Origin: JBGPJM01 sp041485385
GTDB taxonomy: Bacteria; Planctomycetota; Phycisphaerae; Phycisphaerales; UBA1924
DNA length: 12,573 nucleotides
Direction of reading: 5' to 3'
Assembly: GCA_041485385.1 (NCBI GenBank)
Contig: JBGPJM010000147.1
Location: 1-12,573 of the forward strand
In this document: piece by piece, positions 1-5,844 of the stretch
Numbering within the stretch: the first letter of the stretch is position 1
How the letters are laid out: each line of letters starts with the position of its first letter
Program-made: the position numbers and the translations under genes
Notes under the pieces: generated by a model
What the model was told of the DNA's origin: nothing
Seen by the model: only the letters and a program-made list of their open reading frames with translations
Database searches by the model: none

Positions 1-538
1 GCCTCCGCCGCAGAAGGGCCACCCGCCCCTGACCCCCGCCCCACCCCCACCCACCCCCCTCGCGCAGCAAGCCCTCCAGATCCAGCGAACGCGTGAACAT
101 CGCCAGCGCCCTGTCCGGCGTTCGCGGCCATCGTTCCGGCGGGCGGTCGCAGTACAACTCCACTCCGTTCTCGTCCGGGTCGCGCAGATACAGCGACTCG
201 CTCACCCCATGATCGCTCGCCCCGTCCAGCGGTATCCCCGCGCCCATCACCCGCCGCAGCGCATCCGCCAGCGCACCCCGCGTCGGGTACAGAATCGCGG
301 TGTGGAACAGCCCGGTCGTGCCCCGCGCCGGCGGCGAGCCCCCCTTGCTCTCCCACGTGTTCAGCCCGAGGTGGTGGTGATACCCGCCCGCCGCCAGGAA
401 CGCCGCCCCCGGCCCGTACCGCTGCGTCACCTCCAGCCCCAGCACGCCGTGATAGAACGCAATCGCCCGCTCAAGGTCCGCCACCCTGAGGTGCACATGC
501 CCGATCCTCACCCCGGGGTCGATCGGCCCTACCGGCAC
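1..538 (-). CDS. VOC-family (catechol-2,3-dioxygenase/glyoxalase-like) metalloenzyme, 3' end beyond window
   Basis: The reading frame stays open from a GTG at 538 to the window edge, giving 179 visible residues and no stop. It shows the two-module vicinal oxygen chelate fold: IGHVHLRVADLERAIAFYHGVLGLEV (residues 12-37), then GGYHHHLGLNTW (51-62), then the second module with LYLRDPDENGVELYCDRP (117-134). Candidate metal ligands are H14/H16, one of H54-H56, H79 and E127. The YHHHLGLNTW and NGVELYCDRP signatures resemble bacterial CatE-like proteins. The substrate cannot be told; ring cleavage or a glyoxalase-type reaction are both possible. The start overlaps the end of the upstream membrane-protein gene by 10 bp, and GTG at 511 is an alternative start. 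The core family domain ends near residue 158. The Gly/Trp-rich tail after it is encoded by a very G-rich tract and looks like extra sequence, so the true stop is probably just outside the window. Confidence 0.85.
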   Translation of the reverse strand, partial: MPVGPIDPGVRIGHVHLRVADLERAIAFYHGVLGLEVTQRYGPGAAFLAAGGYHHHLGLNTWESKGGSPPARGTTGLFHTAILYPTRGALADALRRVMGAGIPLDGASDHGVSESLYLRDPDENGVELYCDRPPERWPRTPDRALAMFTRSLDLEGLLREGGGWGWGGGQGRVALLRRR

Positions 539-837
539 CCCTCGCTCATCCACTTGACGATCTCCGCAATCGCTCCGATCGAAGCGCCGATCACGATCAC
601 TCCCAGCAGGAAAATGTCGCCGCTGCTGCCGTACCGGCCGTCCGCAACGAAACCGCTGCTCGAGCAACCCCCGTGGCCTCCACCGGCGACCAGATACGCA
701 CCCGTCGCCCCGCCATAGAACGCCCCCTCGCACCCGCCCATCCCGACAATGCCGGCGACGCCAAGCGTGATGCAGGCGCAGACCACGGCCGCGTTCCGCG
801 CCCGACCGCCGCGCCGTCGCGAACCACCCAGTTCCAT
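529..837 (-). CDS. Small Gly-rich protein with two predicted transmembrane segments
   Basis: I do not recognise this 102-residue protein. ATG at 837 is preferred over the upstream in-frame ATG at 930. It is preceded by AAGGGG about 6 bases upstream, and the following residues give a normal basic N-terminus (RRRGGRAR) before the first hydrophobic segment at residues 16-36. A Gly/Ser/Cys-rich loop (36-72, several cysteines) leads to a second hydrophobic helix at 74-93 (IFLLGVIVIGASIGAIAEIV). The first helix ends in GMGGC, which is a poor lipobox, so I do not call it a lipoprotein. The stop overlaps the GTG start of the VOC gene by 10 bp, suggesting translational coupling. It may be an inner-membrane protein with two helices, or a secreted protein with a cleaved first helix. 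The gene itself is moderately supported; its function is unknown. Confidence 0.5.
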   Translation of the reverse strand: MELGGSRRRGGRARNAAVVCACITLGVAGIVGMGGCEGAFYGGATGAYLVAGGGHGGCSSSGFVADGRYGSSGDIFLLGVIVIGASIGAIAEIVKWMSEGCR

Positions 838-915
838 GCTGATCCCCTTTTCCCACCCTCGTCGGCCAACGCCACCGTGAGAATAACACGCGAGAGTGAA
901 ATTCCGCTTGCCTCC

Positions 916-943
916 TTGACGGAACCACATAATGTGCTATATT
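916..943 (+). promoter_or_regulatory. Sigma70-like promoter with an 11-bp dyad in its spacer
   Basis: TTGACG (916-921) and TATATT (938-943) are separated by 16 bases, a good match to the -35/-10 consensus in an otherwise GC-rich region. The spacer contains CACATAATGTG (926-936), a perfect dyad around one central base and therefore a plausible operator. It could drive a long leader into nuoD (start 1283). It could also drive a leaderless transcript beginning near ATG 953, which lies 9 bases after the -10. Recognised by eye only. Confidence 0.45.
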
Positions 944-1046
944 CGTTCGGTATGCGATCAAAGGCCGATTATTGCGTTCGCAGCCCCCGTGTCGCCCGCG
1001 TCCTCTCGCCGCCGCTTTCGACCCCACAACATCCCACATCGCCTCC

Positions 1047-1086
1047 CCTAAGGATGCCTAAGGATGTCTAAGTGTGCCTAAGGATG
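1047..1086. repeat. Four tandem 10-bp repeats (CCTAAGGATG)
   Basis: Units lie at 1047-1056, 1057-1066, 1067-1076 (variant TCTAAGTGTG) and 1077-1086. Three copies are identical and the third differs at three positions. The 10-bp period puts the copies on the same face of the helix, as for an array of protein-binding sites. Slippage-born satellite DNA is the alternative. A perfect palindrome follows immediately, at 1089-1100. Confidence 0.85.
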
Positions 1087-1088
1087 CC

Positions 1089-1100
1089 AACGAATTCGTT
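1089..1100. repeat. 12-bp perfect palindrome AACGAATTCGTT
   Basis: The twelve bases equal their own reverse complement. The site starts two bases after the tandem repeat array and lies about 180 bp before the nuoD start. It could be an operator; nothing in the sequence names its partner. Confidence 0.5.
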
Positions 1101-1282
1101 TCGCCCCAACATCCGAATTCCATAGAAACACAGAAAAAACCCCACACAACCCCAAAAGCCCACACCGGTCCCATCTCGCTCGGCCTCACCCTCCGGCGCA
1201 CCCCCCCGTCGCGCCCGACTTCGGCCATCGACGCTAGAGTTGCCCCCGCATCTCGCTCGCGCCCCGTAGCCGGGAGAAAACC

Positions 1283-2593
1283 GTGCCCTACACGCTCAAG
1301 CCATACGACGGAACCGGGGTCGATGCCGACCGCGTCGACTACCTCCACCAGCACGTCGACACCGGCGAGCGCTGGGTCCTCAACTTCGGCCCCCAGCATC
1401 CCGCTACGCACACCACCCTCCGCCTCGTCCTCGAGCTTGATGGCGAGCGCATCGCCCGCTGCACGCCGCACATCGGCTACCTCCACTCCGGCTTCGAGAA
1501 GCTCGGCGAGCACCTGGACTACAACCAGTACGTGACGATCGTCTCGCGGATGGACTACCTCTCTCCCATCCACAACGACATCACCTGGCACGGCGCCGTC
1601 GAGCGGCTCTTCGGCATCGACATCACCCCGCGCTGCAAGGTCCTCCGCACGATCATGAACGAGATCGCGCGGATCCAGAACCACCTCCTCTGCGTGGGCG
1701 CCGCGGGCCTTGACCTGGGCGCCTTCACCGCCTTCCTCTACTGCTTCAACCCCCGCGAGAAGATCTACGACATCTGCGACTTCATCGCCGGCCAGCGCTT
1801 CCACCCGGATTGGTCGCGCGTCGGCGGGCTCATGCAGGACCTCCCCGACGAGGCCGTCTTCAAGAAGATGGTCAAGGACTTCATCGAGAACGACCTCCCC
1901 CGCGCCATCGAGGACACCGAGACGCTCCTCCTCAAGAACCGCATCTTCCTTGATCGCACCACCGGCATCGGCGTCCTCACCAAGGCCGATGCGATCTCGT
2001 GGAGCATGTCCGGCCCCATGGCCCGCGCCTCCGGTATCGCCCGCGACCTCCGCAAGGACATGCCCTACCTCTGCTACGCCGAGAACTGGGACGGCCAGGG
2101 CGCCCCGGCGGTGAAGTTCAAGGTGCCGGTGGCCAACGACCCGGCGAGCGGCAATGGGGGCGGCGACGCCTTCGCCCGCTTCCTCGTCCGCATCGAGGAG
2201 ATGAGACAGTCCATCGCGATCATCCAGCAGCTCATCGACGACATCCCCGGCGGCTCGGTGGACGCCTTCGCCGATTCCAAGATGGTCAAGCCCCCCAAGT
2301 CCGATGTCTACGGCTCCATCGAAGGCCTCATCCAGCACTTCGAGCTCATCATGACCAACCGCGGCTGGAAGGCCCCCATTGGCGAGTGCTACGGCTGGAA
2401 CGAGGGCCCCAACGGCGAGCAGGGCTTCTACATCGTCGCCGACGGCACCGCCCGCCCCTGGCGCGTCAAGACCCGCCCCGCCTGCTTCATCAACTACTCC
2501 GTCATGAGCAAGATCACCGAGGGGTACATGCTCTCCGACATCGTCGCCATCCTCGGCAGCATCAACGTCGTGGCCGCGGAGCTGGACAGATGA
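1283..2593 (+). CDS. nuoD: NADH-quinone oxidoreductase subunit D (complex I 49-kDa subunit)
   Basis: NuoD lies in the peripheral arm of complex I at the quinone-binding site, where electrons pass from the terminal Fe-S cluster to quinone. The 436-residue protein is full length for the family and is not fused to NuoC. It has the quinone-site motif NFGPQHPATH (residues 34-43). It also has HIGYLHSGFEKLGEHLDYNQYVTIVSRMDYLSP (about 68-100), the central IMNEIARIQNHLLCVGAAGLDLGA segment, PPKSDVYGSIEGLIQHFE, and the closing DIVAILGSINVVAAELDR. The GTG start is supported by GGGAG at 1272-1276. The stop overlaps the ATG of the next gene (ATGA). No other nuo gene is visible on either side, so this is an orphan copy, and its partner subunits must be encoded elsewhere if it joins complex I. 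The close residue match argues against a hydrogenase large subunit, and the Cys pairs that ligate nickel are not apparent. Confidence 0.97.
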   Translation: MPYTLKPYDGTGVDADRVDYLHQHVDTGERWVLNFGPQHPATHTTLRLVLELDGERIARCTPHIGYLHSGFEKLGEHLDYNQYVTIVSRMDYLSPIHNDITWHGAVERLFGIDITPRCKVLRTIMNEIARIQNHLLCVGAAGLDLGAFTAFLYCFNPREKIYDICDFIAGQRFHPDWSRVGGLMQDLPDEAVFKKMVKDFIENDLPRAIEDTETLLLKNRIFLDRTTGIGVLTKADAISWSMSGPMARASGIARDLRKDMPYLCYAENWDGQGAPAVKFKVPVANDPASGNGGGDAFARFLVRIEEMRQSIAIIQQLIDDIPGGSVDAFADSKMVKPPKSDVYGSIEGLIQHFELIMTNRGWKAPIGECYGWNEGPNGEQGFYIVADGTARPWRVKTRPACFINYSVMSKITEGYMLSDIVAILGSINVVAAELDR

Positions 2594-2985
2594 ACGAGCA
2601 GGCGCCGGCACGACCGACCACGTGGTGGGAACGGGTGGTGTTCCCGGCGTTCGTCATCGCTCTGCTTCTGTGGTCGTGGTCGCGATTCTGGGACGATGGT
2701 CATCATTACGTGACCATCCGCAACGGCGGCACCACCACGGTCATGTGGAGCTACACGGACGGGAAGGCCGACGGCGAGAAACCACGCCAGTCATTCACAG
2801 GCATCCTCGCCCCGACCGAAATCGCGACGATCATGTGCAGGCCCACGGATCAGATCACCGTCTGGCACGACGGACCCGGCCGCACGGTGATCCCGATCGA
2901 CGCCGAGACCGCGGCCATCCGAACATCTCTTGACGGCGAGAGACTGGTGGTCAGGGGATTCAAGCTGGGCGAAACGTTTCCCTGA
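2590..2985 (+). CDS. Hypothetical single-pass membrane protein with a beta-rich soluble domain
   Basis: I do not recognise this 131-residue protein. Its ATG overlaps the nuoD stop by four bases (ATGA), which suggests reinitiation from nuoD. A short N-terminal tail is followed by one hydrophobic helix at about residues 16-34 (VVFPAFVIALLLWSWSRFW). The rest is an approximately 95-residue domain of alternating short strands (HYVTIRNGG, TTVMWSYTDG, DQITVWHDG, ERLVVRGF). With two acidic and two basic residues before the helix, topology is uncertain; an N-in anchor with a periplasmic domain is plausible. Coupling to nuoD could mean a role at the respiratory chain, but no complex I subunit or assembly factor is recognisable, so this is context only. 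Confidence 0.75.
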   Translation: MNEQAPARPTTWWERVVFPAFVIALLLWSWSRFWDDGHHYVTIRNGGTTTVMWSYTDGKADGEKPRQSFTGILAPTEIATIMCRPTDQITVWHDGPGRTVIPIDAETAAIRTSLDGERLVVRGFKLGETFP

Positions 2986-2991
2986 GCACGT

Positions 2992-3008
2992 GTTGACCAC
3001 CCCTCAAC
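2992..3008. promoter_or_regulatory. Inverted repeat, candidate operator of the toxin-antitoxin operon
   Basis: GTTGA (2992-2996) and TCAAC (3004-3008) are exact inverted copies around a 7-base gap. CACGTG (2987-2992) partly overlaps on the left. The element lies just upstream of an extended -10 (TGATACGAT, 3017-3025) and the DUF433 start at 3031. This is where an autoregulating antitoxin would be expected to bind. The binding itself is inference. Confidence 0.35.
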
Positions 3009-3016
3009 GCCAGCGG

Positions 3017-3025
3017 TGATACGAT
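3017..3025 (+). promoter_or_regulatory. Extended -10 promoter element, possibly giving a leaderless antitoxin mRNA
   Basis: TG-A-TACGAT matches the extended -10 pattern TGnTAnnnT. The -10 ends five bases before ATG 3031, so transcription would begin at or next to the start codon. No -35 at standard spacing is seen; TTGACC at 2993-2998 is 21 bases away. Confidence 0.35.
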
Positions 3026-3030
3026 TCCGC

Positions 3031-3279
3031 ATGACCCCTCAGGAACTCCTCGCCCGGATCTCCATCGACCCCCGCATCTGCTTCGGCAAGCCCTGCATCA
3101 AGGGCCATCGGATCTGGGTTTCGCTCATCCTTGACATGCTCGCCGGCGGGGCGAAGACCGAGGAGATTCTCGCCGACTATCCAGGCCTTGAGGAAGCCGA
3201 CATCCGCGCCTGCATTGCCTATGGCGCCGAGATGAGCCGCGAGCGCTACGTGGATGTCCCGATGAGGACATCCGCGTGA
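3031..3279 (+). CDS. DUF433 family antitoxin
   Basis: This 82-residue protein is a clear DUF433 member: RISIDPRICFGKPCIKGHRI (residues 9-28) followed by LILDMLAGGAKTEEILADYPGLEEADIRACIAYGAE (32-67). DUF433 proteins are small helix-turn-helix-like proteins usually paired with PIN-like toxins, whose activity and transcription they are thought to restrain. The downstream gene overlaps by 4 bp (GTGA) and encodes the expected DUF5615 partner. ATG 3031 is chosen because the family alignment begins just after it. A GTG at 3016 would add five residues and would lie inside or before the predicted -10. No clear Shine-Dalgarno sequence is present. Only 45 bp separate it from the preceding gene, so read-through from nuoD is possible. 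Confidence 0.9.
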   Translation: MTPQELLARISIDPRICFGKPCIKGHRIWVSLILDMLAGGAKTEEILADYPGLEEADIRACIAYGAEMSRERYVDVPMRTSA

Positions 3280-3656
3280 GGTTCAAGCTCGACGAGAACC
3301 TGGGCGAGGCGTGCGCTCAACTTCTTCGTACGGCGGGGCACGACGTTGAAACCGTGCCGTCACAACGGATGGCCGGGAGCGATGATCGGAAGGTAATCCA
3401 GGTGTGCCGCGCCGAGTCGCGGTGCCTTGTCACGATGGACGCCGAGTTCGGGAATCCACTCCTGTTCCCGCCATGGGAATCCCGCGGCACCGTCGTGCTT
3501 CGACTCCCGGGCAGAGCCGACAAGGCGCTGCTCATGCTGGCGATGGGCACGCTCGTCCGCGCCGCCGAAGCGAATGACCCTGATCGGAAGTTGTGGATCG
3601 TCGAGCCCGCACGCGTCCGCGTCTATCAGCCCGATCGCGCGGACGACCAAGACTGA
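3276..3656 (+). CDS. DUF5615 PIN-like toxin
   Basis: This 126-residue protein begins MRFKLDENLG, the hallmark start of the DUF5615 (PIN-like, Mut7-C related) family, followed by LLRTAGHDVETV. Candidate acidic active-site residues are D6/E7, D36/D37 and D55 in LVTMDAEFGN (residues 51-60), the positions where PIN-like nucleases bind metal. The likely activity is RNA cleavage, but whether this copy is active cannot be read from sequence. It starts with GTG inside the DUF433 stop codon (4-bp overlap), giving tight antitoxin-toxin coupling. It ends three bases before the stop of the convergent transketolase gene, with no room for a separate terminator. The C-terminus (PARVRVYQPDRADDQD) is ordinary for the family. 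Confidence 0.88.
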   Translation: MRFKLDENLGEACAQLLRTAGHDVETVPSQRMAGSDDRKVIQVCRAESRCLVTMDAEFGNPLLFPPWESRGTVVLRLPGRADKALLMLAMGTLVRAAEANDPDRKLWIVEPARVRVYQPDRADDQD

Positions 3657-3659
3657 TTG

Positions 3660-5627
3660 TCACACCACCTGCAGCAGCTGCATCGTCTGCTTGACGATGC
3701 TCGGCGCGTCCAGCCCGCACATCTTCATCATCTCATCCGGCGTCTTGGCGCTCTTGGGGATCCGCTTCACGAACATCTGGTGCAGCTTGAACGAGTCGCC
3801 CGAATCCAGGATCGCGTCCGCGATCGCCGAGCCGATCCCGCCGCCGTAGTTGTCCTCCAGCGAGATCACGTACCCGCCGTTGGAGTTGGCCAGGTCCAGG
3901 AACGCGTCGGTATCGAACGGGAGGGAGTACATGTCCACCAGGGTCGGGCTGATCCCCGCCTTGTCCAGCGCATCCAGCGCCTTGTTGGCCTCGTGCACCA
4001 TGTACCCGCTGGCCACCAGTAGCACGTCCCGCCCCTGGCTCAGCACCTCGAACCCGCCCAGGTTGAAGACCACGTCGTCGGAGTAGATGAACTCGGTGTC
4101 CGGGCGCAGCGTCCGCATGTAGCAGGCGCCCTCGTACTCCGACATCACCCCCGTCAGCGCGTACGCCGCGAACGCGTCGGCCGGCTGCAGGATGTAGCAC
4201 CCCGGGTTGCCCCGGTGGTCCTTCATCGTTGTCCACGCGCGGAACCACGCCACGTCCGGCAGCGACATCTGGCTCGGCCCGTCCGAGGCCAGCGAGATCC
4301 CCGCGTGCGACCCCACGATCTTGATGTTCGCCCCCGAGTTGATCGCCATCTCGATCTGGTCGTACCCGCGGCAGACGAACTTCGCGAACGTCGAGCAGAA
4401 CGGGATCTTCCCCGCCGCCGACAGCCCCACCGCCACGCTGAACATGTTCTGCTCGGCGATCTTGCACTCCAGGAACCGCCCCGCCAGCTCCGGGTCCTTG
4501 CGGAACGTCTCCGCGTACGTCGAGTTCGACACGTCCGCGTCCAGCACCATCACGCGGTCGTTCACCTGCCCAAGCGCCCGCAGCGCGATCCCGTACGCCC
4601 GGCGCGTCGCCATCTTCCCCGTGTGCAGCGCCGACTCCATGTCCATCCGCTTCATCATCTCCGAGAAGCCCGGCAGGTCTCCGGCAGTGCTGGTCTTCTC
4701 CGGCGGCTCCGCCGGCGGCTGGATCATGAACTGGTCGGAGGAGACCAGCGAGCTGGTGAGCTCGACACGCTTCTCGTCCAGCTCCGACAGCGCCTTCTTC
4801 AGCGCGTCCCCCGTCGCCGGCTTGCCGTGCCACCCGCCGCCCTGCGCCGAGGGTGCCCCCCACCCCTTCACCGTTTTGGCCACGATCGCCATCGGCTTGC
4901 TGTCGCCCCCGGCCCGCTTGCAGAACTCGTCGAACGCGCCCTTGATCTGGTTGGGGTTGTGCCCGTCGATCGTCCGCACGTCGTACCCGTACGCCCCGAG
5001 CTTCGCCGCCAGCGTCTCCGCCGACTGCTGCGGCGAGACCCGGTCCGTCTGCCCGTACTCGTTGCTGTTGAAGATCGGCAGCACGCTGTTGAGCTTGCGG
5101 TCGATGATGAAGTCCAGCGCCTCGCTGATCTGCCCCTCGCGCGATTCCCCGTCGCCGATGATGCAGTAGATCCGCCGGTCCAGCCCGTCCTGCCGGGCCG
5201 CCTCCGCAAGGCCCGCCGCCACCGAGAGCCCCTGTCCCAGCGACCCCGTCGCGGCATCGAAGAACGGGAAGCCTTCCATCGGGTTGGGGTGCCCATCCAG
5301 CACCGAGTCGATCGCCCGCAGCGTCTTGGCGTCTTCCAGCTTCAGCCGGCGCCGGTTCGCGGGGTCCTTGCCCACCATCACCCCCAGCTTGCACGCCGCG
5401 GCGTACACGATCGGCACCGCATGCCCCTCGGAAAGCACCAGCCGGTCGGAGGTCGGATAGTCGGGGTAATCGGGGGACCAGCGCATGGTCGAAAACATCA
5501 GCACCGTGACGATGTGCCCTAGGCTCATGGCGGTGGTCGGGTGTCCTGCGCCGGCGGCGGCGGTCATTTCCAGCGAGATCTTGTCGAGTTCGATGACCTG
5601 GGCGTGCACCACGGCTTCGAATGACAT
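3660..5627 (-). CDS. tkt: Transketolase (animal-type motif set)
   Basis: Transketolase is a thiamine-diphosphate enzyme that moves two-carbon ketol units between sugar phosphates in the cytosolic pentose phosphate pathway. The 655-residue protein is full length. The N-terminal cofactor domain has AGAGHP (25-30), SEGHA (66-70), TGSLGQGLS (127-135) and GDGESREGQISEA (158-170), with the paired asparagines at about 187-189. The pyrimidine domain has the catalytic-type glutamate in KIAEQNMFSVAVGLS (E402), CSTFAKFVCRGYDQI, and GSHAGISLASDGPSQMSLPD (439-458). The C-terminal domain closes with EDNYGGGIGSAIA and RIPKSAKTPDEMMKMCGL. DGPSQM, CSTFA and the C-terminal pattern resemble animal transketolases more than the E. 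coli type (DGPTHQ). ATG 5627 is preferred over an upstream in-frame ATG at 5780 because GGAGG lies at 5637-5641 and family similarity begins there. It is transcribed divergently from dnaN. Confidence 0.96.
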   Translation of the reverse strand: MSFEAVVHAQVIELDKISLEMTAAAGAGHPTTAMSLGHIVTVLMFSTMRWSPDYPDYPTSDRLVLSEGHAVPIVYAAACKLGVMVGKDPANRRRLKLEDAKTLRAIDSVLDGHPNPMEGFPFFDAATGSLGQGLSVAAGLAEAARQDGLDRRIYCIIGDGESREGQISEALDFIIDRKLNSVLPIFNSNEYGQTDRVSPQQSAETLAAKLGAYGYDVRTIDGHNPNQIKGAFDEFCKRAGGDSKPMAIVAKTVKGWGAPSAQGGGWHGKPATGDALKKALSELDEKRVELTSSLVSSDQFMIQPPAEPPEKTSTAGDLPGFSEMMKRMDMESALHTGKMATRRAYGIALRALGQVNDRVMVLDADVSNSTYAETFRKDPELAGRFLECKIAEQNMFSVAVGLSAAGKIPFCSTFAKFVCRGYDQIEMAINSGANIKIVGSHAGISLASDGPSQMSLPDVAWFRAWTTMKDHRGNPGCYILQPADAFAAYALTGVMSEYEGACYMRTLRPDTEFIYSDDVVFNLGGFEVLSQGRDVLLVASGYMVHEANKALDALDKAGISPTLVDMYSLPFDTDAFLDLANSNGGYVISLEDNYGGGIGSAIADAILDSGDSFKLHQMFVKRIPKSAKTPDEMMKMCGLDAPSIVKQTMQLLQVV

Positions 5628-5636
5628 GCGCGTGAA

Positions 5637-5641
5637 CCTCC
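5637..5641 (-). promoter_or_regulatory. Shine-Dalgarno GGAGG fixing the transketolase start
   Basis: On the minus strand GGAGG lies nine bases before ATG 5627. It decides this start over the longer frame opening at 5780, whose extra 51 residues do not look like transketolase and cross the regulatory region. Confidence 0.8.
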
Positions 5642-5682
5642 AAGAGAGGTGATCAAACACAACACCCGAACAGGCCCGCAAC

Positions 5683-5705
5683 CTTGGCGGGTCGTTCTGG
5701 CCAAG
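5683..5705. promoter_or_regulatory. Inverted repeat CTTGGC-N11-GCCAAG in the tkt leader
   Basis: CTTGGC (5683-5688) and GCCAAG (5700-5705) are exact inverted copies separated by 11 bases, 56 to 78 bases upstream of the tkt start. The same half-site recurs at 5754-5759 and 5789-5794. It could be a dimeric regulator site or a leader-RNA hairpin. Confidence 0.5.
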
Positions 5706-5752
5706 TGAACAGGGTATGCCTGCCGCGATGATCTTACCCATCTCGGGCGACG

Positions 5753-5795
5753 AGCCAAGACAGGTTTCGTGCCGCGGCACGAGAGTCGCTTGGCT
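5753..5795. repeat. Nested dyad: 16-bp perfect palindrome inside AGCCAAG/CTTGGCT arms
   Basis: TCGTGCCGCGGCACGA (5767-5782) is its own reverse complement. Outside it, AGCCAAG (5753-5759) and CTTGGCT (5789-5795) form exact 7-bp inverted arms whose centre differs from the palindrome centre by half a base. The element lies between the tkt and dnaN promoters and could be an operator, a cruciform or a bidirectional barrier. There is no T-tract, so a simple terminator is less likely. Confidence 0.75.
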
Positions 5796-5813
5796 GTTCG
5801 GCCGCCGAGAGTC

Positions 5814-5844
5814 TGTGGAAAGCCTGTGGAGGGTCTGTGGAGGG
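5814..5844. repeat. Three DnaA-box-like 9-mers at 11-bp spacing
   Basis: TGTGGAAAG (5814-5822), TGTGGAGGG (5825-5833) and TGTGGAGGG (5836-5844) are in the same orientation with exact two-base gaps. Their common TGTGGA is the inner part of the reverse complement of the DnaA box TTATCCACA (TGTGGATAA). Nine-mers with 2-bp gaps are the arrangement of arrayed low-affinity DnaA sites in E. coli oriC. The outer three bases differ from the consensus, so affinity is uncertain. Confidence 0.5.

Larger units (their letters stand above)
838..1282. other. Intergenic region between divergent small membrane-protein gene and nuoD
   Basis: I find no convincing protein gene in these 445 bases. They hold a sigma70-like promoter on the plus strand (916-943) with a dyad in its spacer, and a short ORF beginning at 953. 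They also hold a four-copy 10-bp tandem repeat (1047-1086), a 12-bp palindrome (1089-1100) and a C/A-rich stretch (about 1100-1170). CGAATTC occurs twice, at 1091-1097 and 1114-1120. The long leader suggests that nuoD expression is regulated here or that a small gene has decayed. Confidence 0.6.

Noticed and set aside
209..1071. Overlapping plus-strand frames (209-718 and 673-1071)
   Set aside because: They are Arg/Pro-rich translations opposite the VOC and small membrane-protein genes, with no domain or ribosome site.
1058..2611. 517-codon open frame on the minus strand opposite nuoD
   Set aside because: It is a compositional shadow of nuoD, with repeated Asp/Val/Gly/Glu/Leu and no domain.
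3733..5643. 636-codon overlapping frame on the same strand as transketolase
   Set aside because: It is a frame-shifted shadow of tkt rich in Arg/Gly/Ala; the other frame carries every transketolase motif.
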